Shown here piece by piece: positions 34,236 to 45,659 of a stretch of 64,000 bases of DNA. The stretch spans positions 1 to 64,000 of the forward strand of contig DF239316.1 of NCBI GenBank assembly GCA_000507305.1. The letters run 5' to 3'. Positions within the stretch are counted from its first letter, which is position 1, and each line of letters begins with the position of its first letter. Under the pieces are notes generated by a model. It was not told where the DNA came from. It ran no database searches and saw only the letters and a program-made list of their open reading frames with translations. Both the position numbers and the translations under genes were made by a program. The stretch is from Breviolum minutum Mf 1.05b.01. Its lineage: Eukaryota; Sar; Dinophyceae; Suessiales; Symbiodiniaceae.

Positions 34236-34583
34236 TTAAGCGGCTGCAGGTTTGGCATGCTTCCGAACGAAGCGGTCCTCCATGCCATCCTGCATCCAAA
34301 GGGTGACACAATACATGCTATGATATACCACCATACTAGAATTACACATCATGTTTTTCACCTTTCCAGTCTTCGAATGCCTAAACAAATCAATCTTAGG
34401 TTTGGGAGGCCTGATTGATGGAGGTTGTGCCTTCAGGTCAATTGCACTTAATTTTCATGGTCTTGAATGACACCCCCAGTGGGAACCATGGAACCATGGA
34501 TGCTTTTCTAGTGCCTGGCCCAAGCGGAGCTCGTTCCTCCGCCCCAGGACGTTGTACCGATTCTGCAGCGGGTTTCGCTTCAT
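34236..34583 (-). CDS. small basic protein of 67 residues, three exons, unrecognised
   Basis: A complete model fits. Exon 1 (34503-34583, 27 codons) begins with ATG and encodes MKRNPLQNRYNVLGRRNELR. Exon 2 (34362-34430, 23 codons) encodes PPKPKIDLFRHSKTGK. Exon 3 (34236-34289, 17 codons plus stop) encodes GMEDRFVRKHAKPAAA. All joins are phase 0. The second intron is GT-AG with a CAG acceptor; the first is 72 bases, ends GAAG, and has no GT donor at the position the frame requires. The protein is very basic. It could be the 3' part of a longer gene, but the ATG is well placed. Confidence 0.5.
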
Positions 34584-36246
34584 GGATGTGAGGATGATCC
34601 AAACAAAATGAGAGTGATTGCAAAGGCACCAGTGCTTCCTGATATCAAATCATGCTTTCAAAAGTCTGGCTCCTCCAGTGTGGATTCCTACTAGCTACAG
34701 TACTTCTGAAATTGAAAGCACAGCACAATCCCAGGCAGCACAATCTAAGGTAATAAGGTGTATGATCTATCATGATATGCACAAAATGGAATCTTGCAGA
34801 AGCATGCAGGAAACTGGAAATACAATTCCATCTCTCCCGTCATATTCTACAATGCATAGGGAGTCCCCGCCAAAAACCCCCAGGGGCCCGATGCCTTGGC
34901 GATCACCTTGTAGGCTCCATCCCGCAAGGGCTTTGGCAACACCGACTCAGCTACCTATCAGTGAATCTCCAGGAGAATCATGGATTCTCCAATTGATGAA
35001 ACATGAAACATGACATCTACAAACCTACAGATATTACAAATTTGTCGTGGGAATCATGTGACTTGGTGACTTTTGGATTCCTTTGGTCTACACCAACTAC
35101 TGCAATTTTGGTGCTGGCCTTGCTCAGTCCTTGCAACACTCGGCTGCCGTCTAGCTGCTGCCCGACCTGGCGACTGGCTTGAATCCACAAAGGGGCTTTC
35201 AACATTGGTGATTAGTGTTTCTGCTGCTTGTTGAAGTGTATGAGTTTCACTCTCATCACTGTGCAACAGGGATTATGTTGTCTAGAAATAACTTCAACTT
35301 TCAACATCGACCTTAATTTTTGCAGTCTCCACTTTGGGACATAGAATGAAATAGAACGAACATTGGCGTACTCCCAACATCATAACCCCAACAAGCTCCT
35401 GAGCTGCCGACAAAGACCACAGCATCGGACTGTGCTAGGCAATCACCATTTGGCTTCACAACCAACATGGAACTCAAGTCCTGGTGAGATGCAGGTTATC
35501 AACGAACACTGATCCAACTTGATCCCAACCAGCAAATTGTTCCAAACAGCAAATTAGGTGGAATTTGGGATGACCCGCTGGTGTCACTGTTTTTTTGGGT
35601 CAGTCACGGTGACGGTGTCATGGGTCAGTCCTTTGCTTCCCTGCCACAGAAGACCAGCAATTCCTGTCCAACTTCTGACTGTAGTGCTGAGAAACGCAAC
35701 TTGCGGCCATCGGGGTCCTGCAGGGCTTGAAACCTGAAGCCTTCCTTATAAATCCAGTAAACAACTAGAAACATGAGGGAGAGGAGAGAGACACTCAAAC
35801 ACCCCAATCACTTGATATTCTTGTTGAGCTGTCTGTCAAATCTTTCAAAACAAATCCATGGACATTGCACTATTAAAAAATCAACGCATCGACTATGAAT
35901 GGATAGGTCTGCTGCACTGCAAGACTTCTTTCAAGGCGGAGGTGATCATTGTTCATCGGATCAAAGACTCTTTGGCTATCTATTTGCCATTGTTTGCCAG
36001 GAAGACTCCTTCTGCAAAGCGACGTCAACGGCACTGTTGCACATGTTGCAAACACCTTGCTTTCCACCCAAGAGAAAACTCTTGCCTCTTCTTTGTTGGG
36101 AACAAATACCGAAATCGGGACAGCCGGGAAAGGTATGGAAAGAGTCAAACAGTAGTGATCAGTATTGAAAATCTATAGTTTGAACACATGTTTTTTGGCC
36201 TTGAAGCACGAAACTCAACAATTATTCTGAACAGTGAACCAAGTAC

Positions 36247-36747
36247 TCAACGAGTCAATGCAAGTCTAGCACAATTGTATCGACCTTGCTTCAGTAGAAC
36301 CTGCTGCGCATGGATCAACAAGCACAGGGGCAGACCTTCTAAGACCTGCCAAGAGACCATCGTACAATACAACTGGTCGAGAATCTCCATCAAACAGCTG
36401 ATTGAAGGTGGCTTTTGCCTCACACTAACCACCCTCTTGTGACAGTGGGTAGTAAGTAGGAAATAGATGGATTCACAACCTGGAGCATCCCCTTTGAAGA
36501 TAAGATTGGACTCCAAATGGACAGTCCATGAAGTTTCGAAGTCTACCTTACTCTTCTGATATGTTAAACAATTCATCAATTTCAATTGATTCGTTATCTT
36601 CCAAGTTGCTGTCTCCGAGGTTGGAGATGTTGCAGAGCGCGGGATCTGCGTCCGCGGAAGCGAAAAAAGACCTACGAATGCATGGCCAAGCAAGGCCACT
36701 GGAAGTAGCGCATAGCAAGCTGCAGGCCGACGGGGAGCGAACGCCAT
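36247..36747 (-). CDS. ORF with signal-peptide-like N-terminus, unrecognised
   Basis: An ATG at 36747 opens a frame of 166 codons. The N-terminus (ACYALLPVALLGHAFVGLF) is hydrophobic after a basic leader, as in an ER signal or the first part of a dinoflagellate plastid-targeting leader. The rest has no recognised domain and probably contains intron sequence. A second frame over the same DNA encodes SNLEDNESIEIDELF, so the true exon is uncertain. Confidence 0.3.
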   Translation of the reverse strand: MAFAPRRPAACYALLPVALLGHAFVGLFSLPRTQIPRSATSPTSETATWKITNQLKLMNCLTYQKSKVDFETSWTVHLESNLIFKGDAPGCESIYFLLTTHCHKRVVSVRQKPPSISCLMEILDQLYCTMVSWQVLEGLPLCLLIHAQQVLLKQGRYNCARLALTR

Positions 36748-36849
36748 GGCCCACTCTTCAAAGCGAAATGGGAACACAAGGTTGGTGTTTCTGCACACAT
36801 GGCGCAAATTGGAACTAGTGATCTTATATGAAGATATATAGAAGATATA

Positions 36850-39800
36850 TCATATCCCTATATTGAAGATGTGCGTCTTTCATACATCTGGGTTTAGTTT
36901 AGTCCCTGGCACAAGTAGAGCGACTGTAAACACTGTACCGGAATGATTCATCGAAGGGTTCGCAATACTTGGGGAAGCGTGATGGATTTGAGACTTGAGA
37001 TTCTCAAGACCTTTTTGCCAGGAGAATTACAAAGACACGGTCGCACTTAACTGCCACATGGATGTCACTTGTCGACGTCTGCTACGATTCAAAAGCTGCG
37101 GCATGCCATAGTCTCTTCCTGAAATGTTCCCTAAGATCTCTACCAGTCAACGATTTGGGTGCTACCGCCCCAGCGACTCGCGACTGCAGCATGTTTTGGG
37201 ACAAGCTCCAATCGAAGCTTTGTCCTACCACTTCTGGGCAGGCACTCTGCCATTCACAAGCAATCTGTCACACAGACTAGTACATGTGCCACCCTATGAC
37301 CAATGGCCGGCACCAACTGCACAGCACCATGGTAGCACACAATGCTCGGCAGATCTATGCTATTCAAGGTCAACGCAACCTTGCAGCTCCTCATGATGGA
37401 TGAAAAGACGTGGCAAGTAGTGTCCCTGGCGCATGATGAATCCGTCCGCATGCTCCCTTGCTACGCAAATGCCGCTGAAGCACAGAAATCTGCGCAATGC
37501 GTGCCTTGTCGGGCATGAAGTAAAGTGCTTCCTGGGCAGTGGCCTGCACGGTTTTTCTCGTCTTGTTGAACCTTCCGACTTGCCACTTTCTTTCACAGTT
37601 TCCCCATTCACGATGAACTCAACCCTTCCATTTTAATCCGTTGTACATATAGTCTTTAGGTCTAGATATGGGTGTGGCCCAAGATGATGGACCCCCCAAA
37701 ATGGATCCGCAAATACTATATAAATGAATCTAAATCGATATCAGAGTCCAAACTTTTCAGCAAATTTTGAACCCTGGCCCCATGGCCATTTTACCAGACA
37801 GGTCTACAGTCTAAATATCTTGTGTTCTAAGGATTTCTACGGATTCTACGGTCTAAGTCGAAAGGGTCTCCAAATGCGGCGCACCATTTCCTCTTCAAGG
37901 AATTTTGCCACTGCCTTGCAGGGAATCAACGGGAAATGATCGAAATGATGGAGTCCTTTTGTGCCAATGACTTGAATCAACGTGTCGAAGTGTTTCTGTT
38001 TCCATGCTTCTTTTGGACTATGCATCACTATACTTGCTTCAATTTGCTCCGTACTTGTCTTGAAGTTCTTGAATATCCACATGAATGGAGTACAAGTCAG
38101 TCTTGAATCGCAATCCGTTTGAAACTTGTGACACCATTCCCTTCCTGATTGTAGTGTATACAATCTTAAACCAAAACCAAGCTTTCTGATGTGTAGGAGC
38201 CGCAGGATCAAGTAAGAGACTTGCTCGGACTAGAAGAATGCAAGAAATGATAAATGATCCGGTGATCTTCCATTGCACCCTCACAAGGAAGTCTCAAATA
38301 GTATAGTAACCACAGATCACAGTATATAATATGTAACAGTAGCATATTATTAGTAAATAGTATATTTGTATAGTCATAGTCTATAGTGTTATAGTCGTAT
38401 ACTGGGTCGAAAGTGCGCCCTAACCACGCTTCAAACATCTTAGGTAACCCACGGTACAGAATGTTCGAATTCGTAGTGAGCCAACAGGCATCACTGACAA
38501 GAAACAGAATATCGAGTACTGGGTGGGTCTCAAAAGCAGGGATCCCAAAAATCAACAGTAATCCTCGTACCAAAAGAAAATTTGGGATACAAACGCAACT
38601 TGGCCTCAGCGGCGTCTGGCTTCTCCAACCTGTTTCAAGTGATAACATGCATCAAACTTCATCCCTGATTCAACGCTACCGTGTGAGGTCTGGGGTCCAT
38701 GCGAAGACAGCATGACTCGTCGTTTTGCTTCAAAGTAGACCTCCAAAAACACAACATGCTGCTACACGAAAGCATGACGGCGGTGGAAGCGAAATTCTAG
38801 GATAAAACTCCAAAGAATCAAGTTACAGGTACTACAGCTACAGTGAAATACACGTATATATTATATATATATACTATGGGCCAAGGGATGCTATATACAC
38901 TATATCATATCATATTGCGAAATATGATATGATATCATATTCCATTCTATTATATAATACGATATGACGTAATATTCCATGCTATGACATCATAACATAT
39001 TACAGTAGATAAGAAAATCCACATCACATTCCATCGACAGTGAAGGCAGTGAACACGGCAGAAACAAGTGGTAATGAAAGTAGAAAGAGGTTCACCTGGG
39101 CTGGCTCCTTGTACCAGGCAACTGCCTGCAAAAAACACAAGCACAGTAATGCTTGACAGGACTGAAATTTGCCCTATGGGAAGTGGGAACATCACATGTT
39201 GAGTGCTATCGGCTATTCTCTATGTCAAGATCACGCGGCTGAAGCAATGGCCTTTGTCTGCAGCTCCAAATATTGGTAGAGGAGCTTGCGATTCTCTTCG
39301 CTTTCCAGCCTACTAAATGAGGCTTCACTGAGGTACTTGAGCGTTTGTTGCGTGCTTGAGACTCATTTGAGGCAATCCTTCAAATACCACAACAAGGAAA
39401 GACATCACAACAAATCCATGCAAATTCCGAAGTAAAAAGTATTGCAACATATTGCAAATTGCAACTATACTCAACTACGTATATTTAACTGCTATTCAAT
39501 CGTTAAAAAATTGCAGTCGAAATCTTCGTTTGGTAAGCAAAATACTGAGGGGCTTCACCAAGTCAACAAGCCAGCATCGGTGAAAGCATCCACCAAAGCC
39601 TGGCATGGGAAGAAATAGGTGGAAACGGAAACACTCCTCCAATCGCTTGGTTGAAGAAACTTCGGCATAGACTTGGTCCAAGATTTTGGGCATATCTCGA
39701 GATTATTAATCATTTATTCTGCATCTCAGTGACACTAGAGGATTCTCAGAAACACTCGCGATTTTCTTGGTGCTTGCCAATGCAGAAGCATGGAATGGTC

Positions 39801-39990
39801 AGGCAGTGGTAGTGAAGTCGCATCATCCAACGTAAATCTCAGAATCGTGGATAGCATTGGATCTTCTTCCCTTCGTGGTAGGACCGGAGCAGCACCAAAT
39901 ATAACATGCCAAATGAGTTCCTTATTTTGCATGTAACTCATCAGAGTCTCAACCAAAGTCATAGCAAATTTCAAATTTCTCTCAACAAAA
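36850..39990. other. open frames without a recognised gene
   Basis: Minus-strand frames near 37400-37600 (RIAQISVLQRHLRSKGA), 37846-38100 (EAWKQKHFDTLIQVIGTKG), 38410-38560 (THPVLDILFLVSDACWLTTN) and 39500-39974 look partly coding, but no joins or families could be fixed. The stretch 38840-39010 is a noncoding AT-rich block of ATATGATATC-like words. Confidence 0.3.
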
Positions 39991-40103
39991 ACCTCCTATA
40001 CCTGTTCTATCATGTTCTATACCAGTTCTCCCAAAGAAGGATTTAAAGGGAATCTATGATTCCTTCACCTTCTCTAGTGACTGGAAACACTTTCTGCAAA
40101 AAC

Positions 40104-40844
40104 CTAACTTGATTTTCGACCAGCTTCATAGAGATGGCAGATCCTCATCTGAAATGTTGATACCTCCGAGATGTTTCTCGCGGTCTTTTCTTGTAGGTGT
40201 CGAATATCACTGAAACCTTGCAATTTCGATTCCGCCATGTCTTTTGGCAGCTGATTTGTCGCATACTTGCATCCATCCATGTCTTCCAAATTCTCTTTCA
40301 ACAAACCTGCAGCTTTCTTAAAGAATCCTGCCCCACGCGCTAAAATTTGAGTCCGGTGGACTACAAATTGTGAGCAGCAGTATGTGGCAACACGTGTTGA
40401 TGGAAGTCCCAATGACTTCATGATGGATTCCAAACAAGGCGTCCAGTACAATAGATGCCGGTCGTTGTTGAGATGTAAAAACTGCGATGTGGTACCTTTT
40501 GTCAAGCTTGAGAAGGTCCCAAATGCCATCAACTTTAGCACCATGTTCAAGTAAGCCAAATGCAAATGACGAGGTGCATCATCTTGAAGGAATATGGTCC
40601 AGTCAGAAAGGTCATCAAAATATCTTTCTATGTGAAGCAAATATCCTCCACATTCATCACTTGAAATTTTGGGAGAAGTCCCTTCATCTATGAAGATAGC
40701 AGGGATGCAATGGAACTTCGTGCAGAAGGTGTGTTGCCAGGGATCTGAACATTTCAAATAAATCAAGATGCGATGTTTCGCCGGGAGAGTCAGATCATCC
40801 AGCCACTCCAAGTGTCCGTGGCAGAAAACAATTACAATATCAAC
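40104..40844 (-). CDS. DUF3431-type protein, terminal exon of 246 codons
   Basis: After a CAG acceptor the exon stays in phase to a stop at 40104. It encodes VDIVIVFCHGHLEWLDDL, then YFDDLSDWTIFLQDDAPRHL and VATYCCSQFVVHRTQI. The DDAP segment followed by the CC-QFVV block is characteristic of DUF3431, a family of unknown function with a glycosyltransferase-like look. In that reading the aspartates would be the metal or nucleotide-sugar site, which is inference. Upstream, the frame continues to an ATG at 41039 but that part looks like intron. Confidence 0.7.
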   Translation of the reverse strand, partial: VDIVIVFCHGHLEWLDDLTLPAKHRILIYLKCSDPWQHTFCTKFHCIPAIFIDEGTSPKISSDECGGYLLHIERYFDDLSDWTIFLQDDAPRHLHLAYLNMVLKLMAFGTFSSLTKGTTSQFLHLNNDRHLLYWTPCLESIMKSLGLPSTRVATYCCSQFVVHRTQILARGAGFFKKAAGLLKENLEDMDGCKYATNQLPKDMAESKLQGFSDIRHLQEKTARNISEVSTFQMRICHLYEAGRKSS

Positions 40845-41070
40845 CTGGATGCTTTGATGCAAAAAAAACATAATATTCTTGGAAGAACCAGGTTTCAACT
40901 GTTCAGATATGTTTAGAATAGATTTCAACTGATCCCTCCTTTTCCTTTTCCTAGGCGTTGAAATAATTAAATCATCTGAAATCACAATTTCTGACACAAC
41001 AAGTATATAAATAAAAGTTTGCCAATAAAATTGCAACACTGACCTACTAACAAGATCTTAAAAGTATATT

Positions 41071-41736
41071 TCAAAAGTAGCTCGGAGTGACGGATTCTTC
41101 GGTTACCACTGCGGACAAAGCCTTTTGAAGCTTCTGTGATTGCGCAGCAGCAGCTGTAATTGGCCAGGTTCGCATCATCACCCGATAGTGATCCATCTCA
41201 AAGCTGCCATTCGGGACAGAGACCATGTGACGCAGCAAGGTGTGCGCTTTCAACCTCTGCATCTTACCCCAAAGATCATCTGGTTTCAAAGAAAAACGTA
41301 ACTCCGAATGAAAGAAGAGGGAAGTGATGAGCATTCCAGGACATACCTCCAAAAGCTCATCTTGCCCTTCAGGAGTCAAAGCAATGATCCAGAGTGCCTC
41401 TTCAATGGGCGGTATACCCTTTCCCTGATAAAATTGAAAGAACTTCTCTTGCAATTCATGTCCAACCAGCACACTCTGGAAGCATTGGTTTCCAGTGAAA
41501 ATCTGATCTTCCAATGGATTCAAGGCTTTCTTGCTTGTGATGTTTGCATACCGATTGCCACGCAATGACTCTTCAGCAGCCAGGCAAACACTGATGACGG
41601 TTCGGAAATTCCACAAACACCCGAGATAGTGTTCTTTTGGTATTTCTCCACGCCATTGATGTGAAGCAAAGTCCAGTGCTCGGCCGTTGGCTGGCTGAAC
41701 ACCCAGCCACAACAGAAGCTGTGCACCATGGCGCAT
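41071..41736 (-). CDS. uninterrupted ORF of 221 codons, unrecognised
   Basis: The frame starts at an ATG at 41736 and ends TPSYF then TGA. It encodes GEIPKEHYLGCLWNFRTVIS, FYQGKGIPPIEEALWIIALT and MVSVPNGSFEMDHYRVMMRT. It lies directly upstream of the DUF3431-type exon on the same strand, and could be part of the same gene if an intron removes its stop, or a neighbour. No domain is recognised. Confidence 0.45.
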   Translation of the reverse strand: MRHGAQLLLWLGVQPANGRALDFASHQWRGEIPKEHYLGCLWNFRTVISVCLAAEESLRGNRYANITSKKALNPLEDQIFTGNQCFQSVLVGHELQEKFFQFYQGKGIPPIEEALWIIALTPEGQDELLEVCPGMLITSLFFHSELRFSLKPDDLWGKMQRLKAHTLLRHMVSVPNGSFEMDHYRVMMRTWPITAAAAQSQKLQKALSAVVTEESVTPSYF

Positions 41737-41829
41737 GATGCATGAGATGATACAAGCACATGAGCCGAAAAGGCTTCGAAATTATCAAACAAAGTGGCAA
41801 AATGTGCAAATGACAACAGGTGAAAAGAG

Positions 41830-44425
41830 GTGCAAAGATGTGTGCATTGACAACTCCCGAATTCTCATATCAACAACCCATAAGCACTGGAAATTAACCA
41901 ACTGGTTGCTGAACAGACTGACTCATTCACTCATTGACAGCAAAAATGTTCATGTCTGCCAACCTCATCCAAACGCTCCAATGGTTCCAGACTCCTGTGG
42001 GTCTGTATCTTGGGGTTTGCAGCTCTTTCAGCATGCGTGGACACCAATCTATGAGACACCAAACCGACCCACAAACAGAGTTTCTCCGGTCCCTTGATGA
42101 AGGAGCTCCCGTTCTCTCTCTTGTCGAAGCTGTCGTTCAGAGCGGTTCTGCCTGTAATGAATATACAAGTACCCTCAGTATCCCATATTATCCCTTCACA
42201 TTCATGGCAAAAACTCAAAAGCAACAGCTCTTCAATGCCTCAGGTATCATCATACATTAAGCCTCGAGCTCTAAGGACAACTCTTGAGCAGATTCAAATG
42301 CCTGAAGCGACGCTAGTAGCAGATAGCAGAGTGGTCAACCGAATTCCTTCGTTTCTGGATGTTTCATGATGTTTTCTACTAGTAGCTTCTAGTTCTTGCC
42401 CCCCCAGCATCCCAAAGCTCTGTTTCAATGATGGAAAGCAATAGGACCATAGCACAAAGCTACCTCGATACATCCATGAGATTGGACTATATTGACTAGC
42501 GTGCGATTCATGCGATTCATGCGAGTGATTCAAACTGCCTTCTTCGCCTGAAACAATAAAGCCATCGAACTGTTGGTCAAAATCATTCCAAATCCCTCGA
42601 CCTGCTTCTCTTCCTGCTCCTGATTGTCTGGGCTTTTGTTATGCGTGTCCTCCAAGGGTAGGCAATGCGATGGCAATGCTGTTCTTTTCTTTAAATGTTT
42701 TATATATAATATATATATATGCACTTTTATTATGAGGTGGGGATTTTGGCAAGCATTTTGCTATTGATCAAGCACACAGCTCACAAGCACAACATCTTTG
42801 CAACGATCCTTTTCAAGGCAAGAACAACACGCAGTACAAATCCTGTAATCAAACACTTGCAATGCTCAAACCTGCAGCACGTCGCTACGGCTCAAGCCAA
42901 TGAAAGGGTGACACTTGCTCCCAGTATTTGCTGCCGATTGCAGCAATCCTGAAAGCCTTTTATGCCACAAAGTCTGTATAACGCACATCAAGTGCGGGGC
43001 AGCGATGATTTGCAAACACCTCAAAATTCAACAAATTCAAATATCTGCTGGCTTTGGTTTGCCGTTTGCGGCATCAAGAGACATGCTTTGCTGATATTGC
43101 TGATGGGCATGAATCAAATGAGCATGCGACTCCCTTGTGGAAGACCATGCTGTCATGCCTGTAGGCTGCCTGAAACAAAAAACAGAACATCGCAAAGCAA
43201 ATCGGCCACAAAGTGTAGAGACTCGTCTATGATTCATGTACGTAGTATTTTAGCGACCAACTTGCTGAATAGATCTGAATAGATTGTGCTGTACAAACAT
43301 GACAATGATGTGACATGCACAATCCATTCAATCCATTCAACCATATTTAAGAAATGTTCAAATATGACATTCATCCATAGAAAAGTCGTTGGTTCTTTGG
43401 CACATCAAACCCGTTTGGTGAATCGACCCAGCCTTTTTGATTGAAGATCCAACAAAGGATGGCTAGAGTGCCTGTGAAAATTCACATTTTGATGTGAACT
43501 TTAGGAACTTTGGAACTTTGAGGAAAACATAAGAACACACCGAAAAAAAAAACAGCAAAGGAAGCATTTCGATTGTCATTTGCCATTGTCTCCAACAACG
43601 CAGCATGCCTTGGCCTTCTCGCCACTCAAAATACGCTGCCTCAGCTCATCTCTCTGATCTTAATGGTTAACCTCTTGGCCTTTGCTTCACCTAATGGCAA
43701 ATTTCACCATCTTTCAGCTACTGAGAATCAGTGGATGAACAGCTGGCGAATCAACCTGTAAAGTCATGAATCTGAAGGGATCAGCCGATGCAACCAGTGA
43801 CTAAGAAACATACCTGCTGTTGCCATAAGCCAGGAAGATATACTGTACCATTACACCATACACCATTCTATTTTATATGAGCTACGGACGAAATTGCTTG
43901 TTTGGGGAAAATGCCATCACCCAATATGGGGGTCCCCTATCGGTTTTGCAGCTTTTGAATATGAATTGGGTATCGTTTTTCGGGGGTCCCCTATCGTTTT
44001 TGAAGGTTCCCTGACCCGCTTCAAATTCCAAGGCAACTTCTTACTACTATGTGACTATGTGATTCCACTAATTTTGTCGGCTACTCATATGATTCCATAA
44101 CTACTATTATAATTGAATATATGAGAACCACGAATGCAGTACTGTAATGTGTTCTTGATGCTTTTCTTCAACAATTTGACATCCGCATGAAAAACACGAT
44201 CGCAAGCACTCGCAAAAATGCCAAAGGAAACGATAAGCAAGGACAGTGACATAAAGAACAATCAAACCAAAAAATATATCCAAGGACTTTTCTTGTTCTT
44301 TTTGTCATCGTGTTATTTTGTGTTGCTTCCCCTTGTGTTGTGACACTATCTAACACTATCTTTTTCTGTCCCGTACATTTCTGATATTTGTGGATGCCAT
44401 ATACTGCTACGTTTGGAGTCTCATA
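41830..44425. other. mostly noncoding, with isolated candidate exons
   Basis: Minus-strand stretches at 42535-42660 (NQEQEEKQVEGFGMILTNSS) and 43040-43150 (HQQYQQSMSLDAANGKPKPA) look like exons of unknown genes. The 15-mer GGGGGTCCCCTATCG occurs twice, at 43928 and 43982. Nothing else is supported. Confidence 0.3.
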
Positions 44426-44431
44426 GGGGTA

Positions 44432-45597
44432 CTACGTATCGTGCTCGACCAGTTGCATCAGCAAACTGTTCAACAAGCAGGGGAGCTTTTCCTCTTCCAT
44501 GCCACCTGCACCGGCGCCCATGTCCAACAGGAAGCTACACAACTCCTGGCATTTCTAGGGCAGGTTACGGTAGCTTAAAAGGTGGTGATAATCCAGCATG
44601 GACACCAGACACCATCCAAAATGTACCTCGAGCTTCAGAACATCTCAGATATATCTCAGGCATTTCCAAATTGATGCACAACCTCTTGGTCAGTTTCGTT
44701 GAGATGGCAATCCCCTTTCTTCCAATTTCCCCCCCACTTTCCGGATCTTTCCGGTCTCCTGCTTCCCTTCTTGGGCTGCCAGGATCAATGGCGTGAGATC
44801 ATCCAAATTGCGTGCATTGACCTCCGCTCCATGCGTGACCAAGAGGTGTGCAACCTGCACGTTTCCAGTTCGAGCAGCCATGTGCAATGGTGTTTCCTTG
44901 CCAGGAGGGACAGGAGACCATAGTTTTTGCATGTTTTCACTGATCAAACCTGTCTTTTGGGATCATGCGACCATGCAAAAGACCAACAAGACTCCAATTC
45001 AACACCAGTCTATCCAAAATGGGTGAGCCCCTATGGAGAATTCATGAAAATTCTACCAATGACCAACCTCTATCAGCTATTGAAAAGATCTATTCAACAC
45101 ATGTTTCTCATGCCGAAACCATCCGAAACCCACTCCTCCCAGGCTTCTCTGGCATTTGGATCAGATCCACCCTCCAACAGTTGTCGCACCAGCAGGGGAG
45201 ACCCTTCAGATGCAGCGACATGCAACTCTGTACAGCCAAAGGCATCGGTACTTTCCTTGGCCTTGACTGAAATCAGCGAGTCGTTTTGTTGATCACCGTG
45301 ACAAAGCGTCCGAAGTAGAACTGAAAATCCAATGGTCAATGCTGCAAATGTCAGAATGAGAATGTCTGGGATGTTTGGAAGTGAAGGTCTATTCTGTAGA
45401 CTGCTTGTGGGACTGGATGTAGAGAAAACTGGAGCATCGGAGCTATCTTCTTGCAAAAGCCATGCTGATGAAGGCTCTTCCAGCATTGGTACAAGATTCG
45501 TGTGCTCGGAGACCCGAGTGGAAGCAGTCTTGTCTAGGGCAATGTCTGCTGCACTGACTTGTAGCAGAGACATGAAGGTCACCATGAAAGCCATCAT
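44432..45597 (-). CDS. ankyrin-repeat protein with signal and transmembrane segments, three exons, complete
   Basis: Exon 1 (45136-45597) starts ATG-ATG and encodes a hydrophobic leader (AFMVTFMSLLQVSA), a Ser-rich lumenal or extracellular region, a membrane segment (ILILTFAALTIGFSVLL) and the first ankyrin half, CTELHVAASEGSPLLVRQLL. Exon 2 (44759-44896) encodes TPLHMAARTGNVQVAHLLVT and TPLILAAQEG. Exon 3 (44432-44545) encodes ELCSFLLDMGAGAGG and a helical tail to a stop. All joins are phase 0 and the total is 237 residues. Ankyrin repeats mediate protein contacts; their position after the membrane segment suggests they face the cytosol. Both introns begin GA and end AG, with AGGA or CAGGAG repeated at both splice junctions. 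The partner is unknown. Confidence 0.85.
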
Positions 45598-45659
45598 TGA
45601 CTTAGATCTTCGATTGCAAAGGCAGAAAAACCAGCGGAGAATGTCTAGAGAGGACTGAG

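Noticed and set aside
38880..38990. Possible replication origin in ATATGATATC-rich DNA
   Set aside because: The block is simple AT-rich, partly palindromic sequence like several others in the window; nothing distinguishes it as an origin.
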